This document shows positions 26,138 to 33,320 of a DNA stretch of 34,440 bases, piece after piece. The stretch is from NCBI GenBank assembly GCA_028706295.1, contig JAQWBQ010000003.1, positions 1 through 34,440 on the forward strand, given 5' to 3'. The DNA is from Bacteroidales bacterium. Its GTDB lineage: Bacteria; Bacteroidota; Bacteroidia; Bacteroidales; FEN-979. The position numbers were made by a program, and so were the translations under genes. The notes beneath the pieces were generated by a model that was given only the letters and a program-made list of their open reading frames with translations, searched no databases and was not told the origin of the DNA. The stretch's first letter is position 1. Each line of letters begins with the position of its first letter.

Positions 26138-27022
26138 ATGGCCGGATTAAAGGAAGTACGACTGCGGATCGCCTCGGTAAAATCCACCCAGCAGATCACC
26201 AACGCCATGAAAATGGTCGCGGCTTCCAAATTGCGGAAATCGCAGACCGCAATCATAAAATTGCGGCCTTTTGCAGCCAAACTTCGTGAAATACTGCAAA
26301 ACCTGTGCTCCAGCATCGAAGTCACCGAGGAAAGTGTTTTTTCACAGGAACGCAAACCCGAAAAAATTCTTCTTATCGTTATCGCTTCCAACCGCGGGCT
26401 GTGTGGTGCATTCAATTCAAACATCATTAAAGCGGCGCTGGCCCTGTGCTCCGATATTTATAAAGACCCTTACAGCAAAGGGAATGTCAGTTTTATTACC
26501 ATCGGGAAAAAAGCTACGGAATATTTCAGGAAAAGAAAATTCAAGGTCCTCGAAGCTCATGATGAGCTGTTTGATCATCTGACATTTGATCAGGTCTCCC
26601 CATTGGCCGAAAAAATCATGAAAGGATTCGTGGCAAAAGAGTTCGACCGGATTGAACTGGTATACAATCAATTTAAGAACGCTGCGGTTCAACGGTTGGT
26701 GGTTGAACAATATTTGCCCATTGTCGCAGAGCAGGAAATAAAAGCAACACAGAAAAACGCTGCAGATTATATTTTTGAACCTGACCGTGAAACCATTGTC
26801 CGTGAGCTCATCCCTAAAACCCTGCGGATTCAATTATTTAAAGCAATTCTGGATTCTTTTGCTTCTGAACAGGGAGCCCGGATGACTGCCATGCAAAAGG
26901 CGACCGACAATGCAACGGAACTGCTCCGGGAACTGAATATCTCATACAACAAGGCACGGCAAAATGCAATCACCAACGATATCCTGGAAATCGTATCGGG
27001 AGCGGAAGCATTAAAAGGTTAA
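26138..27022 (+). CDS. atpG: ATP synthase F1 subunit gamma
   Basis: The 294-residue rotor shaft starts MAGLKEVRLRIASVKSTQQITNAMKMVAASKLRK, the conserved N-terminal helix. ASNRGLCGAFNSNI and the C-terminal SEQGARMTAMQKATDNATELLRELNISYNKARQ also match. It transmits rotation from the c-ring to the catalytic sites. It lies 9 bases after atpA and is the last gene of the cluster; atpD and atpC are not here. Confidence 0.96.
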   Translation: MAGLKEVRLRIASVKSTQQITNAMKMVAASKLRKSQTAIIKLRPFAAKLREILQNLCSSIEVTEESVFSQERKPEKILLIVIASNRGLCGAFNSNIIKAALALCSDIYKDPYSKGNVSFITIGKKATEYFRKRKFKVLEAHDELFDHLTFDQVSPLAEKIMKGFVAKEFDRIELVYNQFKNAAVQRLVVEQYLPIVAEQEIKATQKNAADYIFEPDRETIVRELIPKTLRIQLFKAILDSFASEQGARMTAMQKATDNATELLRELNISYNKARQNAITNDILEIVSGAEALKG

Positions 27023-27077
27023 CGCAAAATCTTTTTTACGAAAAAGTCCAATTGATAATCAGTAAAACACAACGATC

Positions 27078-27617
27078 ATGATAACAAAGAATGTTGAAAA
27101 AGCGATCAACGAGCAAATCAAACGCGAAGAACATTCGTCACGGATTTATCTGGCAATGGCTTCCTGGGCCGAAAGAAACGGGTTTCCGGGGGCTGCTGAC
27201 TGGCTTTATGCCCAAACGGAAGAGGAGCGTATTCATATGCTCAAGTTGGTGCACTATCTCAATGACCGCGGTGGTACAGCGGTCATTCCTGCCCTGGAGG
27301 CGCCTGAGTCTAAATTCAAAACCCTGGTGGATCTGTTTCAACAGGTATTGAAGCACGAAGAGTACATTTCGTCCTCAATCAACGACCTGTATGCCATTTG
27401 CGTGAAAGAAAAGGATTATACCACTGGCAATTACCTCCAATGGTACATCAATGAGCAAATTGAAGAAGAGAGCACAGTGCGCAGTATTCTTGACCAGATC
27501 AAACTGGCCGGACCGGAAAAGGGGGGATTGTTCCTGATGGACAAGGAATTTTCAGCTCTGGCTGTGGCAAAAAGGACTTCACTTGCTCAATCCGGGGGAG
27601 CTAATGCAGTAACTTAA
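27078..27617 (+). CDS. ftnA: Bacterial non-haem ferritin
   Basis: The 179-residue protein carries a full set of ferroxidase-centre residues at the same numbers as E. coli FtnA: E17, E50, H53, E94, Q127 and E130, with C-site E49, E126 and E129. It oxidises Fe2+ with O2 or H2O2 and stores ferric mineral in a 24-mer cage. It starts 55 bases after atpG and may be partly cotranscribed with the atp operon; a weak six-base-pair AT-rich hairpin (27031-27046) lies between. Its 3' end overlaps the convergent DUF3109 gene by 17 bases. Confidence 0.94.
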   Translation: MITKNVEKAINEQIKREEHSSRIYLAMASWAERNGFPGAADWLYAQTEEERIHMLKLVHYLNDRGGTAVIPALEAPESKFKTLVDLFQQVLKHEEYISSSINDLYAICVKEKDYTTGNYLQWYINEQIEEESTVRSILDQIKLAGPEKGGLFLMDKEFSALAVAKRTSLAQSGGANAVT

Positions 27618-28155
27618 CCAGTTTGTTGTACCAACTTCTTCCGTATTTACGGATTAACGCCTCTTCCAGAAACCGGTAAAGAGGCGTTTTTTCATGGTAT
27701 CCCTTTTCAAGCGCTTTTCGGCAGATCGGCCATTTGTGGTAGTTTAACAACTCGTTGAACCCGGTGTTTTTTATCCGGATCGGATACAGGTGGCAGGAAA
27801 TGGGTTTTGCAAACGGGATACGGTTCTCTAAAAAAGCCTTTTCAATGGCACACCGGGCAATTTCGTGGTCAAAATATACGAAAACGCACGCCCCTCCCTG
27901 AATCAATGGAGTGACATATCTTCCTTCGGAATCATAATCAAACACCCCGGTTTGCTCAACTTCAAGTACTCCCTCTTCCATCATAAACGGTTTTATGGCG
28001 TCGAGATGATCCTCCAGTAATGAGATCTCTTCTTCTTCCAGCGGAGCTCCGGCATCGCCCTCAATACAACAGGCTCCTTTACACCGGGAAAGGTCGCATG
28101 AAAACCGGACAGTTTTTATTTCGTCGGAAATGAGGGTATTCTCTAAGACGATCAT
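27601..28155 (-). CDS. DUF3109 family Cys-rich protein
   Basis: This 184-residue cytosolic protein has eight cysteines: C20, C25, C29, C30 (CDLSRCKGACC), C90 (GGACVF), C102 (RCAIE), C121 (SCHLYPIRI) and C145 (PICRKA). This pattern matches DUF3109, related to YkgJ-type putative zinc or iron-chelating proteins. SCHLYPIR and YHKWPICRKA are the recognisable family blocks. Function is unknown; metal binding is an inference from the cysteines. It follows the TPR gene on the same strand after a terminator-like hairpin and overlaps the ferritin 3' end tail to tail. Confidence 0.82.
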   Translation of the reverse strand: MIVLENTLISDEIKTVRFSCDLSRCKGACCIEGDAGAPLEEEEISLLEDHLDAIKPFMMEEGVLEVEQTGVFDYDSEGRYVTPLIQGGACVFVYFDHEIARCAIEKAFLENRIPFAKPISCHLYPIRIKNTGFNELLNYHKWPICRKALEKGYHEKTPLYRFLEEALIRKYGRSWYNKLVKLLH

Positions 28156-28191
28156 CGTAAAAAAATATAATACGGAGGGAAAACCCTTCCG
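28156..28191 (-). terminator. Probable intrinsic terminator downstream of the TPR gene
   Basis: On the minus strand, CGGAAGGG and CCCTCCG arms (one bulged base) enclose TTTT, followed by a T-rich run (TATTATATTTTTTT) reaching the DUF3109 start. It starts about 30 bases after the TPR stop. This suggests that most TPR transcripts end before DUF3109. Confidence 0.5.
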
Positions 28192-28221
28192 CCTACCACT
28201 AAAATTGCACCGGATCAGGGA

Positions 28222-29268
28222 TTACTTTTTCTTTAACTCAAGAGCCCTGGTAAAATCGGATACGGAACCCGACAGATCACCATTGGCTTTTTTGGAGAAT
28301 CCACGGTAATAATAGGCATCCCCCGAATTTGGCTGAATTCTTATCACCGCTGAAAAATCTTCCACGGCGCGATCAAACTTTTCAGTCTTCAGGTAGACAA
28401 GTCCCCTGTTCCAGTAGGATTCAACCAACCTGGGTTCTTTGGTCACAGCCCGCCCGATATCACTGATGGCCCGGTTGTATTTTTCGAGATAGGCATAAAC
28501 ACAACCCCTGTTGTTAAAGGCCGCAGCATGATCGGGGAACTGGTTGATCAACAGATCATAGGATTTAATTGATTGCTGATTGTCGCCTACCAGCCGGTAA
28601 AGGTATCCCATGCACAGCAACATGGTGCTGTCGTCTTTTTTATCCTGTTCACGGGCTTTTAACAAAAGGCCGATGGATTTACCAAAACGCTGGGTCGAAA
28701 AACAGTAATATCCGTAATTAACAAAAGCATCGTAGAAGGTGGGATCCTTTGTCGCATAATTAAACAAGGCCTCGATCAAAAGGGTATCAGTGGGACTGTT
28801 GATGGCATTGTTGGTTCCCATAAGGTAGGCACCGAATGTATTATCTTTCTCATAAGGCATGTTGTCCCAGAATTCAGGTTTTTTCAACTCCGCGACGGGA
28901 ACTTTAAAAACCTTGCTGTACATGGCGAGAATGCTATCAGGCATCTTAAGTTGCATAAAAGCAATACCCAGGTATAGATTACAAAGTGAACGGTTGACCG
29001 TTGTATCGGTCAGTGAATTCTTGAAATCCTGAATTGATTCACGATACGATCGCTGACGCAGCAAACTGATCCCGCGGTAAAAATGTACGAACCCCCGGGT
29101 GTTTCCTTTGGGGAAAAGATCATCTTTTTTACGGTCAGCGATGGATGTAAAGTCGGTTTTATAATCGTAATGACAGATCTCACGGAGTTCCAAAATTTGC
29201 GACCACAGCGGAAATCCTGTTGAAACCATGCTGATGGTCAGGATCAGAAAACGGAGCTTTCTTCTCAT
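28222..29268 (-). CDS. Secreted or periplasmic TPR-repeat protein
   Basis: From the ATG at 29268 this 348-residue protein has a signal peptide (MRRKLRFLILTISMVSTGFPLWSQ) followed by TPR-like helical repeats. The clearest are near the C-terminus: AAFNNRGCVYAYLEKYNRAISDIGRAVTKEP, then VESYWNRGLVYLKTEKFDRAVEDFSAVIRIQP, then GDAYYYRGFSKKANGDLSGSVSDFTRALEL. TPR proteins usually act as protein-interaction scaffolds, and no partner can be named. A GTG 21 bases upstream (29289) is in frame but less likely given the MRRK signal start. A good promoter lies immediately upstream. Confidence 0.8.
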   Translation of the reverse strand: MRRKLRFLILTISMVSTGFPLWSQILELREICHYDYKTDFTSIADRKKDDLFPKGNTRGFVHFYRGISLLRQRSYRESIQDFKNSLTDTTVNRSLCNLYLGIAFMQLKMPDSILAMYSKVFKVPVAELKKPEFWDNMPYEKDNTFGAYLMGTNNAINSPTDTLLIEALFNYATKDPTFYDAFVNYGYYCFSTQRFGKSIGLLLKAREQDKKDDSTMLLCMGYLYRLVGDNQQSIKSYDLLINQFPDHAAAFNNRGCVYAYLEKYNRAISDIGRAVTKEPRLVESYWNRGLVYLKTEKFDRAVEDFSAVIRIQPNSGDAYYYRGFSKKANGDLSGSVSDFTRALELKKK

Positions 29269-29299
29269 GGGATCAGGTTTAAAATTCACAAATATCGGT

Positions 29300-29332
29300 C
29301 AAATTTAAGTATTAATGTTATATTTTTACAAA
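29300..29332 (-). promoter_or_regulatory. Promoter for the TPR gene (TTTG ... TAAATTTG on minus strand)
   Basis: A -7 box TAAATTTG at 29300-29307 and an upstream TTTG (29329-29332) are separated by 21 bases, matching the Bacteroidota consensus on the minus strand. Transcription would start near 29293, about 25 bases before the ATG at 29268. Confidence 0.6.
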
Positions 29333-29378
29333 AAAGAGAGGTTGCGATTCTGACGGTCCATCCAATAATTCTTTGCTT

Positions 29379-30197
29379 ATGAAATTTAAATTTAAAACCC
29401 GGGAGGTATTGACTTTCATACTGGTCGCCCTGATTGTCTACATGATCCTGATTTTCGGTTTTGCATTTATTTATTATCAAACCAACAGCATCGAAATGAT
29501 GCCCGCGGCAAAACCTTATTCTGAAAAACTCTCTTTTGAAAAAGCGGTATATTTTAGCATAGTTTCCTTTCATACCATTGGATTTGGAGATATTCACCCG
29601 ATCACTCAGATCGGCAGGCAGATAGTGATGGTACAATCGACCATCTCTCTCTTTTTTACATCCATTTTCTCAGGTTTTCTCGTGTATTTCGTGATTAAAC
29701 GTCCTCAGGATGTGTTTACGACCGAAAAGGTTTACATCAGGTTCCGGAAAGAACATTTTCAGTTATCACTGAGGATTGGCAACAAGGGTCGGGACCTCAT
29801 TGATCTCAAAAGTAAATTTGAAGCCTGGACCATTGAAAATAACACACGGATCAGGGTTTTCAGGAGGGAAGAAGAACTCCCTGATCTTGAGAAGATCCTT
29901 TATTATGATGTTGATCTGGAGGATCCGGAAGGCCGGCCGCTTCTTCTGGCGATTCGTGCGGCCCTCAAGGAATCAATCCTGTTGCACATGAAATTCTCAT
30001 TTATCGGGAATGACATAAAAACCGGGGAACAGGTCGCTTTTGCAAAGTATTATAACTCAACCCATTTTTGCTTTGGGAAATCCTTTTATAATGTTTATTC
30101 CTGGGATCCCAACGGGAGGCGTAAAAACTTCCGGTGGGGAAATTTTGAACGGATCGATACAATGGAACCAGAAATCAGGCGACAGTTCATGGATTAA
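29379..30197 (+). CDS. Two-TM potassium channel, KirBac-like
   Basis: The 272-residue protein has TM1 (about residues 11-33), a pore helix (52-64), the selectivity filter T66-I-G-F-G-D71 and TM2 (82-106). A cytoplasmic C-terminal domain of about 165 residues follows. TIGFGDIHP corresponds to TVGYGDMHP of bacterial inward-rectifier channels, and the C-terminal FRKEHFQLSLRIGNKGRDLIDLKSKFEAW resembles the Kir cytoplasmic immunoglobulin-like domain. It probably conducts K+ as a tetramer, gated by lipids or cytosolic ligands. The ATG at 29379 is chosen over an in-frame TTG two codons earlier. The stop overlaps the convergent MsrBA gene by 4 bases. Confidence 0.8.
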   Translation: MKFKFKTREVLTFILVALIVYMILIFGFAFIYYQTNSIEMMPAAKPYSEKLSFEKAVYFSIVSFHTIGFGDIHPITQIGRQIVMVQSTISLFFTSIFSGFLVYFVIKRPQDVFTTEKVYIRFRKEHFQLSLRIGNKGRDLIDLKSKFEAWTIENNTRIRVFRREEELPDLEKILYYDVDLEDPEGRPLLLAIRAALKESILLHMKFSFIGNDIKTGEQVAFAKYYNSTHFCFGKSFYNVYSWDPNGRRKNFRWGNFERIDTMEPEIRRQFMD

Positions 30198-31171
30198 AAC
30201 CGTTTGACATATCCGTGGCAATAGGGTTTTTGCCCTTTATGTTCATAATAGTCCTGGTGATAATCTTCGGCAATCCAGAACTCGGCTGCCGGTTTCAATT
30301 CAGTGACCACTGCAATTCCTTTTTGTTTTAAAAGGCCGATTAATTTCAGGGTGATCTCCTTTTGTTCCTCATTGCGGCAAAACACCGCCGACCGGTACTG
30401 TTCACCCCAATCGGGTCCCTGGTGGTTCCACTGGGAAGGATCATGGGTCTCGAAGAACATTCTTGCCACCGTTTCAAAGGATGTCTGTTGCGTATCAAAT
30501 ACAACCCGGATCGCTTCATAGTGCCCGGTATTACCGGCACACACTTCTTTGTAAGTCGGATGATCTTTATGGCCACCTGTATAGCCAACTTCGGTGGAGA
30601 TCACACCCTTGATTTTTTTCATGTAATATTCCACACCCCAGAAGCATCCTCCGGCAAAAATAGCAGTGTCTGTTTGTGTTGTCTTTCCTACGGGAATAAA
30701 ATCGAGAGAGATGGAATTTACACAATGCCGCATGTTTTTTGGAGTAAAGCCCTCGCCTTCAAAGAGATGTCCTAAATGAATGCCACAGGCGGCACATTGA
30801 ATTTCGGTCCGGACTCCGTCGGCGTCGGGAACCCGTTTCACGGCATTTCCGATTTCATCATCAAATGCAGGCCATCCGCAGCGCGCATCAAACTTATCGC
30901 CTGACCGGTACAACGGGGCTCCGCATTGCTTGCAGACATAGATTCCCGGTTCACTGAAGTTTTCATATTTTCCTGAAAAAGGAGCTTCGGTGCCTTTTTG
31001 GATCAGGATACGTTCTTCATCAGGTGTCAGGGTTCTGTAATTCATGGCATGTTCATTTTTAAGACTCGATGGCGGTTGTGGTTGCAAACATCCAAAAAAT
31101 ATCCCCAGGGTCGAAATGGTGCAAAAGAACATACTTCGTGACAAAAGATTTCCGATTTTTTTGCCTTTCAC
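30194..31171 (-). CDS. msrBA: Exported MsrB-MsrA fusion methionine sulfoxide reductase (lipoprotein)
   Basis: Numbering from a TTG at 31204: an N-terminal lipoprotein signal (STLGIFFGC, C39) is followed by MsrB with zinc ligands C91, C94, C137, C140 and catalytic C161 (RHCVNS). MsrA follows with catalytic C187 (GGCFWG), then GYTGG and GHYEA, and a C-terminal YCHGY resolving region. MsrB reduces R- and MsrA S-methionine sulfoxides, so one chain repairs both. Start choice is unclear: TTG 31204, GTG 31171 or ATG 31132. GTG gives MKGKKIGNLLSRS plus the hydrophobic core, the best signal peptide; the ATG lacks positive charge. The order MsrB-then-MsrA and export suggest envelope protein repair. Confidence 0.85.
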   Translation of the reverse strand: MKGKKIGNLLSRSMFFCTISTLGIFFGCLQPQPPSSLKNEHAMNYRTLTPDEERILIQKGTEAPFSGKYENFSEPGIYVCKQCGAPLYRSGDKFDARCGWPAFDDEIGNAVKRVPDADGVRTEIQCAACGIHLGHLFEGEGFTPKNMRHCVNSISLDFIPVGKTTQTDTAIFAGGCFWGVEYYMKKIKGVISTEVGYTGGHKDHPTYKEVCAGNTGHYEAIRVVFDTQQTSFETVARMFFETHDPSQWNHQGPDWGEQYRSAVFCRNEEQKEITLKLIGLLKQKGIAVVTELKPAAEFWIAEDYHQDYYEHKGQKPYCHGYVKRF

Positions 31172-31295
31172 GTTCAAGGGATCTGTTTTTTTGGTTTTGA
31201 TCAAACAACAAAATGTGATCTGGATGGTACAATCGACAAAGATGAGATTTTTTTACATTCAGGTGAAAAGTTCACAACATCCTCCGGGACATCAA

Positions 31296-31329
31296 AATAA
31301 AGGCCGCCATGTGTACGGCGGCCTTTATT
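31296..31329. terminator. Strong hairpin terminator between MsrBA and the small T9SS protein
   Basis: AATAAAGGCCGCC and GGCGGCCTTTATT are exact 13-base reverse complements around an 8-base loop. The GC core with flanking A and T runs makes it a good intrinsic terminator, and on the minus strand TTTATTTTG follows the stem. It lies 22 bases beyond the end of the 31352-31840 gene, which it most likely terminates. Confidence 0.78.
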
Positions 31330-31351
31330 AAACCCACAGTATGCAAATTCT

Positions 31352-31840
31352 TTACAGGATAAAAATCTTTTCGAGTTTGGTAATTACGCCTGAAGTGAGT
31401 CGTATATAGGCATCGCCACGACCAACAGTTCCGTTTATATCGAAAGTGCTTTCTTTCAATCCCTCACCATACACCACCTCATTCAGCAGTGTTTTGATCA
31501 GTTTGCCCTGGCAGGAAAGCAGTTCGATTTTCACATTCTGGCCATTTTCGGTGTCATATATAACGTTTATAAATTTCAGCACCGGGTTGGGCATGATTTT
31601 TACTTTCAGGTTCCGGTACTCCCGGGTATTACCCTTACATAGATTCTCATAAGGGACCGGATAATCTTCAAACAGGATATTTCGGGGTTTGGGTTTGGGA
31701 GCGGGTTTGACGACGGGTTTTGGTTTTTCAACCTTGATCACAATCCGTTTCTTCCTGCAGGGACAATCGTCGTCGACAGCCTGCGAGGGAAGAGAGAAAA
31801 GAAACATGAGGGCCAGTGATAACAGAACACGTGTTTTCAT
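31352..31840 (-). CDS. Small secreted protein: Lys/Pro linker plus T9SS C-terminal domain
   Basis: The 162-residue precursor has a signal peptide (MKTRVLLSLALMFLFSLPSQA), a short acidic/Cys segment (DDDCPC) and a Lys/Pro-rich linker at 29-52. The last roughly 87 residues (about 76-162) look like a type A T9SS sorting domain, starting VKIMPNPV and ending ITKLEKIFIL. No catalytic domain remains between linker and sorting domain. It may be a minimal cell-surface or matrix peptide, or a remnant of a larger cargo. A strong terminator lies just downstream. No clear TAnnTTTG box was found upstream. Confidence 0.75.
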   Translation of the reverse strand: MKTRVLLSLALMFLFSLPSQAVDDDCPCRKKRIVIKVEKPKPVVKPAPKPKPRNILFEDYPVPYENLCKGNTREYRNLKVKIMPNPVLKFINVIYDTENGQNVKIELLSCQGKLIKTLLNEVVYGEGLKESTFDINGTVGRGDAYIRLTSGVITKLEKIFIL

Positions 31841-32161
31841 TTCTTCGTTTTCTGATTTCTACGGAGCAAACCGGCCTTGGGTTTCGGTTTTGTCATGGTT
31901 ATTTCGTAGATGTGGTTATTTTCAGGCACTTTGTGTTAAAAACTGCTGAAAAGTGTAATGAGATGGCAGAGTTCTTAAGTTGTGTTTCCGGAAAGAAGTA
32001 ATTATTAAGGGTATTTAGGATAGAATACTACGCAATAAGTAGTTTTTTATGAACAAGCAAGATTCTTGGAAGAGAAACCGGGCCTTTGACAGACCCTGCC
32101 GGGAGGCAACCTCGTATACTTCAAACGGAATTTGTACTTTTGCAAAAAGAATTCTTTAACC
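31841..32161. other. Intergenic region between divergent genes
   Basis: This roughly 320-base gap lies between the minus-strand T9SS protein and the plus-strand PfkB kinase. Apart from the -7 box at 32135-32142 for the kinase, I see no convincing gene, RNA or repeat. Short open frames on both strands lack start context and any family resemblance. It is AT-rich around 31990-32050. Confidence 0.5.
32135..32142 (+). promoter_or_regulatory. Bacteroidota -7 box (TACTTTTG)
   Basis: This exact TAnnTTTG lies 19 bases before the ATG at 32162. It argues against the TTG at 32132, which would sit upstream of the transcript start. No TTG at -33 spacing is visible. Confidence 0.45.
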
Positions 32162-33130
32162 ATGAAGAAATTTTTAGGGATGGGCAATGCCCTTGTTGAT
32201 ATTATGATCATGCTGGAAAGTGACCATGTTTTGGAAACCCTGGGGATCCCTAAGGGGAGCATGCAACTGGTCGACCGTGACCGGAGCGCAAAGGTCCTCT
32301 CAGTTCTGAAGGATTATAAAACCAGTCATGCTGCCGGAGGGTCTGCGGCCAATACCATTCACGGACTTGCCATGCTGGGAGCTTCAGCCGGATACATCGG
32401 TGTTGTGGGGGCGGATGAGCTGGGTGGTTTTTTTGTCAGAGATCTCATCAATGCCGGGGTGGATCCGAGGATGATTCATAGCGAGAATGAAACGGGCAGG
32501 GCAGTAGCCCTCGTTTCATCCGATTCGGAACGAACATTTGCAACCTATCTGGGTGCTGCCATTGAGTTATCGGCATCCCATCTGCATACTGGAATGTTCC
32601 GGGGGTACGACTACTTTCATATTGAAGGGTATCTGGTACAGAACCATGAACTGATCCGCAGGGCATTGGAACTTGCCAAAGAAAACGGGTTGATTATCTC
32701 GCTCGACCTGGCCAGCTATAATGTTGTAGAAGCCAACCTCGAATTTCTAAGGGAGGTAGTAAAAGAATTCGTAGATATTTTATTTGCCAATGAAGAAGAG
32801 GCACGGGCCTTTACAGGTCTTGATCCGGTGAATGCAATTGACAGGATGTCGGAAATGGTCAAGATAGCGGTTGTCAAAACCGGAAGTAAAGGCTCCTTAT
32901 TAAAGACCCGGACAGATTCATGTGAAATCGGTGTCATCCCTGTTAACCCTGTTGATACTACCGGTGCAGGTGATTTATATGCAGCCGGATTTCTTTTTGG
33001 CCATTCAAGGAGTTATTCGCTTCGGCAATGTGGTGAACTGGGTGCCTTGCTGGCTGGGAAGATCATTGAACATTTGGGAGCGAAAATGCCTGTTTCCACC
33101 TGGGATTTAGTAAGGAATAGCATTGACTGA
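32162..33130 (+). CDS. PfkB-family carbohydrate/adenosine kinase
   Basis: The 322-residue protein starts MKKFLGMGNALVDIMIML and has the sugar-kinase motifs AGGSAANTIHGLAMLG near the N-terminal third and the anion-hole/catalytic DTTGAGDLYAAGFL near the C-terminus (the Asp of GAGD is the general base). It matches the adenosine-kinase-like branch common in Bacteroidota, but the true substrate (adenosine, ribose or another sugar) cannot be decided from sequence alone. The ATG at 32162 follows the -7 box by 19 bases. It lies 190 bases upstream of the EF-G2-like gene, which has its own promoter. Confidence 0.87.
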   Translation: MKKFLGMGNALVDIMIMLESDHVLETLGIPKGSMQLVDRDRSAKVLSVLKDYKTSHAAGGSAANTIHGLAMLGASAGYIGVVGADELGGFFVRDLINAGVDPRMIHSENETGRAVALVSSDSERTFATYLGAAIELSASHLHTGMFRGYDYFHIEGYLVQNHELIRRALELAKENGLIISLDLASYNVVEANLEFLREVVKEFVDILFANEEEARAFTGLDPVNAIDRMSEMVKIAVVKTGSKGSLLKTRTDSCEIGVIPVNPVDTTGAGDLYAAGFLFGHSRSYSLRQCGELGALLAGKIIEHLGAKMPVSTWDLVRNSID

Positions 33131-33232
33131 TCCGGTCCGGGCAACAGGCGGGCTGATAACAGGAACTTTCTGAAATCCCCCTAAGAAGTTGATTATGAAT
33201 ATTTAATTCCTGTATTCTATTTGTTCGACCCC

Positions 33233-33264
33233 TTTGGTTTATTTCATATTTTTTTCTAATTTTG
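33233..33264 (+). promoter_or_regulatory. Promoter for the EF-G paralog (TTTG ... TAATTTTG)
   Basis: TTTG at 33233-33236 and the -7 box TAATTTTG at 33257-33264 are 20 bases apart, a full match to the Bacteroidota consensus. The start would be near 33271, leaving a leader of about 50 bases before the ATG at 33321. Confidence 0.7.
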
Positions 33265-33320
33265 CATCCCTTTCGGGAAAATAATAATTATCAAGAACTT
33301 ACTATCATTTAATCTGTGTC

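Noticed and set aside
27031-27046. Possible terminator between atpG and ferritin (CTTTTT/AAAAAG)
   Set aside because: Only six mostly A-T pairs and no GC core; too weak to call a terminator.
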